From Lineus longissimus (taxonomy: Eukaryota > Nemertea > Pilidiophora > Heteronemertea > Lineidae): a stretch of 64,000 nt of DNA. Where the stretch lies: NCBI RefSeq assembly GCF_910592395.1, contig NC_088325.1:13952109-14016108 (forward strand), written 5' to 3'. Position 1 is the stretch's first letter. Every line of letters begins with the position of its first letter. A model generated the notes under the pieces. That model saw nothing but the letters and a program-made list of their open reading frames with translations. It had not been told where the DNA came from and made no database searches. A program made the translations under genes and the position numbers. Of the stretch, positions 26,155 to 39,300 are shown piece after piece.

Positions 26155-29100
26155 GTAAAGTCTATTGCTGTGTGTTTATAGTTCTAGTTGTTGTCAGTTC
26201 TTGTTTTTAGACATCATCTATCGTCCTGTAATGGAAATGTTGGAATTGGAATGCGGAGATCCAAGTCTGCTTGTCATTCAGTGTTGTGTAACTCTCGACT
26301 GAGAACAGTAGACAGGCCAGCAGCGGAATGGTCAACAAGATTTCTAGAGAACAGGAGTTTGGTCAGATGGTACAGGAGTGTTTGTAACAAACCAAACACC
26401 CTCCAGCCATCCCATTCCTTAGTGGAGCAGAGTTTGAAGCATGAAGATCTGAGATGTTAAAAGAAGAAGGAGAAGCTGGCAGGCCAGATAGATCAAGTTT
26501 TACGAACGAATGCTGTGGCAGATTTAGGGGTTAGGTGCATGAGGTGTGTCATCCCCTCCCCCCATTTCGTTTCAGGGCACCTATTCACAATAAGGAAATA
26601 ACTACTTCTGATAAAAGCTGCCTCAAGGCAGAGCTGTGGGGCTGGCTGTCCCATGGTCTTAAATCTGTCCTGTAAGTCAACACTCCGACTTTGCATTCCA
26701 CCTCTTGGTGGGCCATCATCTTCGGTGCAGTTTTTGATCGCATTCCTCTCTTGATCTAAATATACACCAACTAGGGCAAGTAGAATGAGTTCCTTCGCCC
26801 CTGATGTAATATATGTATGAGGTCATTATCTGTAGATGTTGCAGCTGGTCTACAGCTACTGTTCTATATCATCTCGATCTGCTCAGGTTCGTACTTCTTT
26901 CTTGTCTGCAGAGAAGGTGTGATGAACCTCTGGAGATTTGCTTTCATGATACCAAAAAAATTGTGATGAAGGTGCTGGCATTATGGGTAGGCCTTCTGCT
27001 CGAGGGTTTTAGTGCAATTCAATATCTTGATGAGCGTGTGCTTTACTTGTCCCATTAAATAGCAAGCTCTCAGTCAATCCCAGCCGGCTAGACTATTAAG
27101 TCCTCTGACCATTGGTAAAAGGCAAACCAGTGTACCTTTATCAAGCTCCTGTGCATCTCTTGGGCACATCAGAGTGCTAGGTGCATTCGATATGTTATGA
27201 TAAATAATATCAGAAAGCTTACCTTGGCCTTTGGATACCTGTCTACCAATCTCTACCTGGTTGAAAGGTTAGCCTTGGCGGCAAGCTATGCAACCATCCT
27301 CGGTTACAACAAAGATGTGGAAGAGTTACACATAGCAACTTATTTTGATCTTGCTACTGTTGAGTGGACTGAAAATGGGATTTTTCTCCCACTTGCATGG
27401 GATGTTGTTCCATTGGGGTGTCATTCCTTCTCATGGAAGATAGAATCATGCTTGTCGGCTGACATGTGGAGCAGAATAACATCACTGTTGCCTAAATTCC
27501 TGAGCACTGTTCAATGTTGTGGGAGAGCCTAGTCAGGTTGACAATTAGACTTGGAATGGCCCAATGCATCTCTGTTGAGATAGACTTTCGTTTAGGTGCA
27601 GAGGTGGAAATATTTTTTGACAACTTGGTCCCAGGCACATGGCTGGCTATTGCGTTGTGATTTGAAATCTATGCTCAAAAAGTGTGGTCCGAAATCTGGT
27701 CCTTGCTTCCTAGGATCCCATCTGCGGTGACTGTGTTTGATAAAGAAAAGACTACTACAAGTAACGTAGTGCATTAGTTATTGTTTTACACCCTTGGAAG
27801 TCAAGATGGGTCCGTGAGGCTTGTGTTCTAACTCGTTAATCAGATTTTGTTTGCCTTTGTCTGATGTTGCAATCTCTAGCCCTTCAGCTGGTATCAGCGG
27901 TTTGTGAATGAACTAGTTTTAGTCAGCTTTTGCTTTTCAACCACTATCAACAATGGAACTAGTTTGGTCAGGATTTGTTTGCTCGAGCTCAAGTTGTAAT
28001 CCAGTTCTTGACTGTTCTCAGAATACATATGGAAGAGGGGTCAATGATGTTTGAGTGTGTGTCAATGACGTTTGAGTCCACATTTCGCTGTACTTCACAA
28101 GATCAAGGAGTAGGTTGGAGAGGATAGGCCTAGGTGTAGTCAAAGCTTCATTTGTCAGATCCGAGGATAAGCTCAAAGTTGTCTTCATCTGCTTTTAACT
28201 AGCTTATTTGGCATTGAAAAAACTTTTTACTGTCATGGATCTAGCAGTTGAAAAAAATACCCCATGAATATAATACAAATGTAATTATTCGTAATGGACA
28301 TGATTGATTCGATGATGAATGTATATAACTGGCCTATTTGCACTAATTGGCAACACCTCAGTTGTGATTAAGATTGAAGTTTATGCTTGGTCACAGCTAT
28401 AGGCAATAAACAAGCCAAGCGGCGATGTAACGATCCATTTGAAATGTCTTTCAATGAAGCTCGACTTAGTTCTTAACCTTTGGGTGATTTTTTTTGGTAT
28501 TGCATTGGAAAGATGTTGATACCAGTGAAAAATGTTAGCACACAAAGCGGTCTCTTTCACTCTAGTTGGCCCAAGAGCTACAATCTGCTGACGTAAAGTT
28601 AGACCTTTCAAATTTTATAGGCCCTGTTGAATTTTCTTTTTCTGCTGCTAAATGGCAATATTCTTGGTGGTCTTCCAATCTCTTTTGATCCAGTGACATT
28701 TGGACTTGATATATGTGCCAAATCAGGCTTTTGGAATGTGTGGTGGGGTAGATATTCTGGCATCAAAGCTTGATGTCTGGAGGTGTCCATTTGTTATTGA
28801 ATTGAACTTTAAAATGTTGGCTGTTCTCCATGATGGACTGGAGTGAACAGCGGATGACTTCATGGCACGTTTGGTGACCTGTTAGTATTAACTGTAAATC
28901 AACGTGATGCTGTTGGGAGCATGCCAGTATTGTCGCTTATTTGGATTAAGATTCTCGTTAATCTGTAAAATAAGCTTATTAATCGGTGAATAAAAGTTCA
29001 GTTATAATCAGGGCAAGGTAAGCCTAGGTTCTTTGCCTGTTGTTGTCCTGTTTTCCGAGTAAAAAATGGTGTGCAGAAATTAAGGGTTATGCCCTGTTGA

Positions 29101-32100
29101 ACTTGGTATGTAAATAACAGGGTTATTCTGTGCCAGCTGTTTGCTCCAGTGAACTTTGAGCAGTTTTCATCCGAATGACCTTCCAATTCAGACCCAATGG
29201 TTTTAAAAGCTTTTTAGTCCGGACACGTCATTGGGGGAGGTCTTGGGGCATTTGCCCCTCCAGTTTGGCAACGGTCCTGAAACTGGTATAAGCCACATGA
29301 GGTCATGACATTCTGACAACTTGGAATCCAATGAAGACTCTCGATCAATACTGATCAGCTTAAGTCGAAACTAATGGAAATTTTCCCAAGGTAGAGGCCA
29401 CGTTCGCTAGTCGTGGAGATGCAGCTTACGTTGTCAGATTCGAATCGTCACGATCAATAAAAATAGGGTGCATATATGGCGTTCCCACATAACACATGTC
29501 ATAGCATGTTCTAGCGACATGTTTTATTTTGGCTGGGTTCCTATTTCTGACCTATTGCACATTTTTAGAAAATTGACTTGGGATTTCCATAAAGTGCTGC
29601 CGCACCTCATCATTTGGCAAGTTTCCTAATTTTAGCCGACCAACTCTGCTGCATGATGTCAGCTCCTTTGGGCACCTACTGGCTCCAGCGATCCTGCAGA
29701 AGGTAGCATCCTTTGAGAGGATGTTGCTGTCCTCTATGGTTGCCCTATCCCCAGCAAAACGAAGGACTCATTGATGGACGTTCCGATGATTTAAAAAGGA
29801 CTAACTGCAGCTTGATGTATTCGTTACCCAACATCTTGGACTCGGAGGCCCGATGAATCACGAAACCATTCTAATATTCCTCCATGCAGAAGTTCTCGAC
29901 AGTTGCCTTGCAGAATGAAGTGATGTCTTGGTGACTCTGGTCTGCAGTTTCTCAGGTGGCTGCCACTGCACATAGAGAATCTGTCGTTGCTTAACTTCTG
30001 GGACACCCTGTGAAGCATCATGATAGTCACATGTCGCTGACAGCAGGTGGTCCAAATATGAATAGTGTGGCAGTGATGATAACTCTTATGAAAACATCTG
30101 GTTGTTTCGCTTTGCATACCTGGCACGTACAGGCTCGTGGGCAGTGGAAATTTACTGAAACTCCTGTATACCAGATGGAGGACTCCAGTGTGGTGTCGTA
30201 CTGCAGAATGTAGGAATATATAGGAAAATTAAAATTGAATTTGCTGCATTTAGTTTCCGGACTCTGTGGAGTAATCCTCGTTTGTTAGTAATTGTTATAT
30301 TTGGAATATCGGGTTTATCGGTCTGATTGAAATGAAACTGGATATTCCCAACCTTCCTCCATCTTGTGGTATTCAAGGCATAGTTGCTGTTCTGCGTGAT
30401 TTTCACTTTCATTCTGAGCTCAGCCAGAAGTGTTTCGGTTGCTGTAGGCCTTCCGATTGCTGTAGGCCTTCCGGTTGTTGTACTTGTATGATTGGTTTTG
30501 AACAGAATCCTGTTAGATTTTATTACAAAATCGAATCGAGTTTCAATTACAAAATTTAATTCTGGTAGGCCGAGATCTCATTTTGGCCCAGAGACCCGCA
30601 TGTGGTAGGGAGTGTAAAGATTGTTAGAATCAACCTGATATGAAGAAATGGAATCAAATCAAGGCTGAGGACCTCACTTTTTACACGGCGACCTGACATT
30701 TCTTTGGACACTGATAACATTTTAGGCCCTCGACACATCACGCAAAGGTTTTTCAAGGAAAACCTATGGGACATTGTTTATTCATGTCTGACTCCCTAAA
30801 AGTTAAGCATGGGTTTGTATTGGAACCGTTGGAAAATTCCACTGGCCAAATGTTGTTGAACTGCTCAGGTGAAAAAGGACGGTCTGGTAAATTTTAATTC
30901 AACCCTTGAGTTGGCACTGTGAATTTATTCTTTTCCCTCTACCTTTGACTGAAGTGTCTGTTGTACGTTTTTAGAGGCAATACACGTCGAAGGTATGTCC
31001 GAGTCACATTTTTACACAACCTCAAAATAGAGTTGGGGGGGGGGGGGGGGGGGTGCAAAATGACACTTACTGAACATTTTTGGGCAACATCTTGTTCAAA
31101 AATACATTTTGGTGGCTTCTTGGGGGAATTTGCTGCTCCCACCCTCGAGCTATGCCTGTGGTTCGTCATAATGCAGATGTTTTGTATGCTGCATGGTGAC
31201 CAGCTTATTGACCAAGGCTACTGCTTCTGTTGTTGTTGTTATGGACTGGCGTCTGCTGTCAGCTGCTGCCACTACACTTATGTACATCCACACTGAAAGA
31301 TATTGATTTTTTACCATACTCCATCAAAATATGGAGACGAGCCAAAAAAAAATCGATTGGTTTTCACTCAGCCATTATTTTGTTGGCTCCTATTAAATAT
31401 CATGGTGTTTGTGCCGAGAGCAAAAGATACTATTTTCATCGATTGGCGTGATCAGATGTGTGTTCAGTGGGAAGAGATACTGTTTTATGAAATCCAGTTT
31501 CTGTCCTCGGGAAATGTGGTCAAGGCCTGGCCTATGTGAAGCGCCCACTAGGACCTCAAGCTTCAAACCTGCAGGATGAGGTTTGTAAGCTGTCCCTCCC
31601 GTTGATAACCCACAGTCGCTTTTCTGGTGTTAAAAGCAGGTCAGAGTCACAATGATATTGATCTGTGTGTCTCAAGAAGCCATTTCTGTGTCATCTCTCG
31701 TCCTACTTGAATATCTTCGTTTGAAAAGTAGCTACAAAAGAACGTCATTATTCTTACAATTTTGATCAGGTGTTTTTGAAATGTTATGAAAAAGTATAAA
31801 AAGTACTATATATTAACTCCACCATGCTTTAGTGTGCATGTTGTGTCCATTCAGAATAAGTTGTATACATGCACTACACCCCCAGCTGAGCTATGAAGTT
31901 ACACTGTCCATACATGATACCTTTAAACCATTAATGAGGGCATTTCAATGTGACCTCATTCAAATTCAATACAATTGCCTATCCCAACTAGCCTTTTGTC
32001 TCCAGGTTTGTCTGTGGCTTGGTTCATGGGGGGTTCGTTGGAGGAGTGGAAAAGGAATTCACCAGTTGGACACGAGATATGTTGTTTTTTCCAACTGAGT

Positions 32101-33327
32101 GTGCGCATTTGATCGTTATGGCTCTGATTTGTCTTCTTCGAAAAGGCCTATTCACAAGCCATATCAAATTAAGGGACAATCCTTATGCTACATGTTGCAA
32201 CTCATGGCGGCAAGCAGGGGTAAAATTTTCCTGGCCAGCTAAATCCCATACCAAAGTTGTCCCTTTACGAGGTCTCACTCCTGTATAGCTCTCTGTGATG
32301 TATGGAGGGAAACGTCATATCTTCACATCTTAAGTCCCTGTTCAAAGAATTGTTATGCATCCATTGTATTTACAAACAATCTGGCTAATAGAAATCCACC
32401 TGTCGCAGGATTATATGTAATAGTTCGAGAAATATAATCACAGTTCTTATATTCATGCAGGGTTTGTGTGCTCTCACAACAGGATACATAGCTGAACTCA
32501 CTAAACTATAGTTCAAGATATCATCGAACTTCAGTACATTTCATGTAACATACACGTGGACAAATCTCAGGGACTGGATTTCCATGAATATTCTGTGATG
32601 GAAACTTGACAACTTGTGATCGAATCCAAGGCAGCTGTACGATAGTAGATATTGATACAAAGACTGTATTCGGAAGTGCATGTTTGAATAGGAGTTGATA
32701 CAGAACTGCCTTGACTGTCTCACCAAAACCGCGTCTAACATTGGTTGCCTTACTATAACCGCTGAATTCAAAACGAGCCTTCGTTGGCGCAGAGTGCATT
32801 ACGTTGTAAAGTGCAGTTCATTCTAAACCCAAGTGTTTTAGAATACATGTTCTATATTCTAATTGGATTGCGTCTTGGGATAATTGTGCTGAAAATCAGG
32901 ATCTACACCCTGTTGAACAGAGTATAGGATAACAATAGTACTCCTTGTTCATGTATGAAGACTGGAAAATGGGTGATATCAAAGTGTATACGAAAGTAGA
33001 TCAGAATGATGAGGAGGCTGCAAAATTGGTAAATATTGTATACCTCTGTCTCGGTGGAAGACTCGAGTGACTGACCGCGCCACGGAGCACAGGTCAACGT
33101 TATATCAGTACCCTATTCTAATGTGTAGTCGCTTTGACTTTCATCTTTTGTTTTCAAACCCTGTATTACTTTTAACTTTCAGAACTCCTGCACCTTTAAC
33201 CTTATAGTCTTTATATATACATGCCACTGAATGGTTGCCAGTTTTGAGATCACACTACCAAAGTGGACATGGCAAATTATCCCTTCGAACCTTTCGTCTC
33301 ATGTCTTCAAACATTTTATCATTCCAG
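26155..33327 (+). other. Large intron of the transporter gene
   Basis: Seven kilobases without a recognisable coding segment on either strand. It contains a 19-nt G run at 31035-31053 and a short duplication of GCTGTAGGCCTTCCG near 30440-30475. Its 3' end (ATCATTCCAG) is the acceptor for the common exon. Confidence 0.5.
31035..31053 (+). repeat. Homopolymer run of 19 G
   Basis: Nineteen consecutive G within the large transporter intron. It could form a G-quadruplex in the sense transcript, and it is a likely site of sequencing or assembly length error. Confidence 0.9.
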
Positions 33328-36300
33328 GGTGAAATGGATGGAGCCGCCAAGAAGGTCGTCGACAATGTTGTCGCGGGCGACAATTCCTCCGACCAAGAAT
33401 CGACTATCAGCCAAGACGAGAACAAGGATCGGGGCAACTGGTCGGGGAAATTGGACTTTCTTCTCTCTTGTTTATCATATGCCGTCGGTCTTGGAAATTT
33501 GTGGCGGTTTCCATATCTATGTTACAGCAATGGAGGAGGTAAGTAACAGTGATAGGAGCCAACACCTTAGGTCCTATGTCAATGGCGCCTGACTACAAGT
33601 GGGATGCAAAAATGCTCATTCTGTCTAGAGGAGGAATACTCCCGGGAGAATTGTACCTCCAAGCACATTGCTCATTTTCTGAATTTTTACCCATCAAGCC
33701 ACTGATTAACTTAGTTTAACCCTTTGATTAACTTGGTTTAACCCTCTTCTCTTTATAGGTGCCTTCCTCATCCCCTATGTTATCATGCTGACCTTCACTG
33801 GTGTGCCGTTGTTCTTCATGGAGCTGTCGTTCGGCCAGTACGCCAGCTCTGGCGTTGTGTCCATATGGAAAATCTGTCCGCTCTTCCAAGGTTCGTATTA
33901 TCACAACTTGCGTATTTCCACAACTACGCCACCTGTGATTGCGCTGTGTTAGACAAAGAAAGTTGATTATGGCTAGCTTAGCTATGACAAAATATCAACA
34001 TAGTAATAATAATAATGAGTCTTTTATATAGCGCAATTCCGTGACACTATAGTTCTCGCTCAAAGCGCTTTGGGATATCATATTATTACCCCGGTCTCCA
34101 AAGAAATCAATCAGGGGTTTCAAGGAGGAACCAGAAGGCGCTCACTTGAACTCGACCAGTAGGGGAACTAAGCAGTGACTCAGCCGGGAGTCGAACCCAC
34201 GACCTCCTGATCATGAGGCCGACTCTCTTCCACTGCGCTACCGCTGATCCCTGCAAGCAATGATGCGACATGTCTTCAACAGAGGTTGACAACATACTAC
34301 TGGCTATTTCAATGTGGGTCGTATGAGTCAGGTTGAGGTAAAGTGAGGTGCCTCAGCCTAGTGGAAACACTGTTCTACACCTAGAAACATCTCTTCACCC
34401 TTGATATGTAATACTAAACACATGATGTGGTGGCATGCTCTCTCCTAAGGACATCGTCCTGATTCCAGAGGAGGTCAGGTCAATTCAAATGAAAATGTCC
34501 AATTCCTACCAAATACAGTGACCTTAAACTAAAGAGAAGTTTCCACTGTCCTTCACTTGGGGCTTTATCTTTATTATATATAAATTTATTGCATTGTAAT
34601 GTGAAACAACAACAACATTCTAATTGGCCACGCAGAACAGATAATGACCTTGAACTATTAACCTAGAGGATGGAATATTCCTCTGTGTATCATTATCTAA
34701 CCTCGCTGGAAGTCTGCCTGATCTGTTATAGTTGGTCAGAGTGCAATGAGTTTATATCATGGGTGTCAAGGGTGGAAACTTCCAGACATCCATATTTCAT
34801 AACTCTCGGAAACTGTTTGGAAAACACCTGTAATTTTTTTTGTTTTTTTTAACACTTGGACACTCCTTCAAACACCTGCTGTGCATGCGTCAAACACCTG
34901 CTGTGCATGGTGTACTGTAGTGTAGTGTAAAATGACTCTAATTTTTTCCTAAGAACAAAACCAATCTCAGGAAATTGATTTGTCAGGCTCATGAAGGAGT
35001 CAGAGTGCTATTAAATCAATAGCTGGCTGGGGAAAAACACAATAGCGACCAGCGGGATCACAATAACATCTTGGCCTGACCAGCTTCGGCTGCCAGAAAT
35101 AGATCATGACATGGCTACATTGTCAAGACAATCAATAATTTCTTGTTTCTCAAGGTGGGGTGCGCCTGATGACGTCAATCTCCGTTAATCCGTCGCCGTT
35201 TCATCGTGTTGTTGATTCACGATTGTGATGTTCGTGTAATTGGTGTCAGTTTTATATGGTGTATGACAGGTCACACAGACAGTGGGCAACGTGAACTCTG
35301 TCACCCATCTTAAGAACATGCGTGGGTATTTATCCCATCGAAAAATTTAATTTTCTCATTCCTGCGTTATGATTATACTCTAACTGATCCTGATGGCCTA
35401 TTGGTTAAGACGTCCACCTCCTGAGCGGAAAGGTGATGGTACAAGGCCCCATGGGTGGGTTACTCTCTTTCCCATGCGGCTCGTTTGTTGGCCGCCGATC
35501 AGGGTACATACTGCCTTCTCGCAAGGCGCCTGGGATTAGACACAGGAGTTCGGAAGAAGAGTGCGTCTCAAAAGCCAAGTCTTGCTGGCCGATTCATTTG
35601 AGGCGACACTGAGAATAATAAACTATCTTATCTATACATAGTTCATTTGAACACAACACCATTTTTGATCGATCTACTTGACTTACATTTTGTCCTAACA
35701 TTCAATCAATTCAGTGAAAGCTTTGAAGTATAACTGTATTGTGGTTTGGTGTACTTTTTAAAGTGGCGGAATAGATGGCAAATACCCTGCTGCCACCTGT
35801 TGAAACAAGATATCACCGCTCCTGTACCATCACGAGGCCGTTATGCTGCAGAATTTTGGTTTATATCTTCGGCGATTCGCTTCAATGTTCTGTGACTCTA
35901 TCTTTGCAGGTATCGGATGGGGCATGTTTATGGTGTCCTTCTTTGTGGGCATCTACTATAATGTCATCATCGCCTGGACGCTGTATTACATCTTCGCCTC
36001 GTTTACGGCTCAAGTTCCGTGGGCCACGTGCGACAACGAATGGAATACGCCTGGTAAGGAATACAATTGAGCCGAAATCATGAAATCTCGTTGATTGCCT
36101 TGTTCAATAAAATGGTTCATCGTTGCCAATTTGGAATTTTGTGGCCGAGTCTTCACCTCCAGGTGAGGGGTTGTGGTGGTCCACTCCAAAGCTTATGTGA
36201 ATGAAGGAGTATGGCCTCATGACAGCAAAGCTACAAAAAAACTTCTAGGCCTACTTTTAAAACATAACCACAAGTTTTCCTTGGCTTAAACCAATCTATC

Positions 36301-39300
36301 TCTGCTGATCCGTACCATTAGAGACCCTATGGTCACCCTGACGTAGGTTTCATCGCAATTTCCTTCCTTTTCAGCGTGCAGTCTTCTTGGAATAGCCGAA
36401 GCAAGGAATTGCACCAATTACAACGGGACGTACTTCAACCACACGTGTTTCACGATAGATGAGTATGGGGAGGATATGTTTTACCACGTGCAGAACTTGT
36501 CGAACTTGACAGAAGTGCCACAGCCAAAGAGTCCAAGCGATGAGTACTTCCAGTAAGTTTCAGGACAACTTTGGTTGAAATCAAATTGAGACAAAGTGTT
36601 GGGTTTTTATCAAAACATTTTGTCCTGTTTGTTACCTTACCAAATCAGTCAATGTTGCCCGAGCCCTTCTGGAGCCAAGTTTTCATGTTTCACAATGTTG
36701 CCCGAACCCTTCTGGAGCCAAGTTTTCATGTTTCACAATGTTGCCCGAACCCTTCTGGAGCCAAGTTTTCATGTTTCACAATGTTGCCCGAACCCTTCTG
36801 GAGCCAAGTTTTCATGTTTCACAATGTTGCCCGAACCCTTCTGGAGCCAAGTTTTCATGTTTCACAATGTTGCCCGAGCCCTTCTGGAGCCAAGTTTTCA
36901 TGTTTCACAATGTTGCCCGAGCCCTTCTGGAGCCAAGTTTTCATGTTTTACAATGTTGCCCGAACCCTTCTGGAGCCAAGTTTTCATGTTTCACAATGTT
37001 GCCCGAACCCTTCTGGAGCCAAGTTTTCATGTTTCACAATGTTGCCCGAGCCCTTCTGGAGCCAAGTTTTCATGTTTTACAATGTTGCCCGAACCCTTCT
37101 GGAGCCAAGTTTTCATGTTTCACAATGTTGCCCGAACCCTTCTGGAGCCAAGTTTTCATGTTTCACAATGTTGCCCGAACCCTTCTGGAGCCAAGTTTTC
37201 ATGTTTTACAATGTTGCCCGAACCCTTCTGGAGCCAAGTTTTCATGTTTCACAATGTTGCCCGAACCCTTCTGGAGCCAAGTTTTCATGTTTCACAATGT
37301 TGCCCGAACCCTTCTGGAGCCAAGTTTTCATGTTTTACAATGTTGCCCGAGCCCTTCTGGAGCCAAGTTTTCATGTTTCACAATGTTGCCCGAACCCTTC
37401 TGGAGCCAAGTTTTCATGTTTCACAATGTTGCCCGAACCCTTCTGGAGCCAAGTTTTCATGTTTTACAATGTTGCCCGAACCCTTCTGGAGCCAAGTTTT
37501 CATGTTTCACAATGTTGCCCGAGCCCTTCTGGAGCCAAGTTTTCATGTTTTACAATGTTGCCCGAACCCTTCTGGAGCCAAGTTTTCATGTTTCACAATG
37601 TTGCCCGAACCCTTCTGGAGCCAAGTTTTCATGTTTCACAATGTTGCCCGAACCCTTCTGGAGCCAAGTTTTCATGTTTCACAATGTTGCCCGAACCCTT
37701 CTGGAGCCAAGTTTTCATGTTTCACAATGTTGCCCGAACCCTTCTGGAGCCAAGTTTTCATGTTTCACAATGTTGCCCGAACCCTTCTGGAGCCAAGTTT
37801 TCATGTTTCACAATGTTGCCCGAGCCCTTCTGGAGCCAAGTTTTCATGTTTCACAATGTTGCCCGAGCCCTTCTGGAGCCAAGTTTTCATGTTTTACAAT
37901 GTTGCCCGAGCCCTTCTGGAGCCAAGTTTTCATGTTTTACAATGTTGCCCGAACCCTTCTGGAGCCAAGTTTTCATGTTTCACAATGTTGCCCGAACCCT
38001 TCTGGAGCCAAGTTTTCATGTTTCACAATGTTGCCCGAACCCTTCTGGAGCCAAGTTTTCATGTTTTACAATGTTGCCCGAGCCCTTCTGGAGCCAAGTT
38101 TTCATGTTTTACAATGTTGCCCGAGCCCTTCTGGAGCCAAGTTTTCATGTTTTACAAAGTTTCCCTGATCTAATCCCAGCTTCTCTTCCTTGCAGTAACT
38201 ATGTCCTAGACATCAGTGAAGGTATTCACCAGATGGGGGGCCTCAGGTGGCAGCTTGCCTTATGTCTGCTCCTGGCCTGGGTGCTCGTTGGGTTGTGCCT
38301 TATCCGTGGGATCAAGTCGTCAGGAAAGGTAAGTCTGGAAATTTACATTCTAGTAAAGACAATGTTTTAATTGCATGATTGAAGCTCACTCAATTCTGAC
38401 CAGTGCGCCCCTTGCCAGCAGATGAAGTCTTCTTTCAATTTGCTCTTTTCCCTGGGTGCAATAAAAATTGTGGAATTCACCTCGTGCTGGTCTCCTGTGT
38501 GTGAGGTTCAGTATTGGAGAGCTCCGTACATTGAAAATGTTAAAATTCTTGGCAGGCCTGTAGATGCCAGAAATATGCTCCGAAAACTCCAGGTGGATTA
38601 GGTCCAGAAGGACTTCCTCTCGTCAAGGATCTCACTGGAGTAGGGGAACAGTTTGATAAAGAAGATGTGATCTTGTGTCTTTTCAGGCCGTGTATTTCAC
38701 TGCCACTTTTCCATATCTTGTTCTCATCGTCCTGCTGGTGCGCGGGGCCACGCTTCCCGGCTGCCTCGATGGAATTCTATTCTACTTGACACCGGAATGG
38801 CACAGACTTCTCACTGCCAAGGTAGGTACGACCTGGATGGGTGGTGCAGGGTACCCCCGGCGTTACCCAGGGTCCTCTGGTGAGGGATCGGCAAGGCGTA
38901 CCAACTAACTCTGGCTGTATACTTTGCGCAGGGCTCTCCGCCTGTTTATTTAGCAGCCAGACGTTGCTAAAGTTACTGGTGGAGGGCGCTGCATCCTTGG
39001 CTTTAGGCTGGCATGCCAGAAAAGTGCATTGTTTCATCAAACCATGAAAAAAACACTTCATCGAAAAACTGTTTTGTTGACTTGGCAAAGGATTAAAATT
39101 TTATACTCAAAAAAGTAGGACTTTGGTTGTAGTAGTGCTCTAAAAAGACAGAAGCGTTCCTCCATATTGTCTCCTATGGTTTGGTCATAAGTCCTGGGTT
39201 GTTTTAGACTTTTAGACGTATTGGAGGGCGTTTGGTCTCGGCTGATTCTGAACGACTTCCTTCTGATTTTCTCCACAATTCTTTGTAGATGGCAAAGGTT

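Noticed and set aside
33235-33327. In-frame extension upstream of the common transporter exon
   Set aside because: The sequence ends in ATCATTCCAG, a standard acceptor, and the upstream residues have no SLC6 similarity.
36651-38155. CRISPR array
   Set aside because: The units are contiguous with no variable spacers, and the DNA is eukaryotic intron sequence.
36571-38370. Three overlapping forward open frames of 599, 525 and 476 codons
   Set aside because: They are the same repetitive peptide in three frames, caused by a stop-free 43-bp minisatellite in an intron. The upstream exon splice leaves an immediate TAA if the intron is retained.
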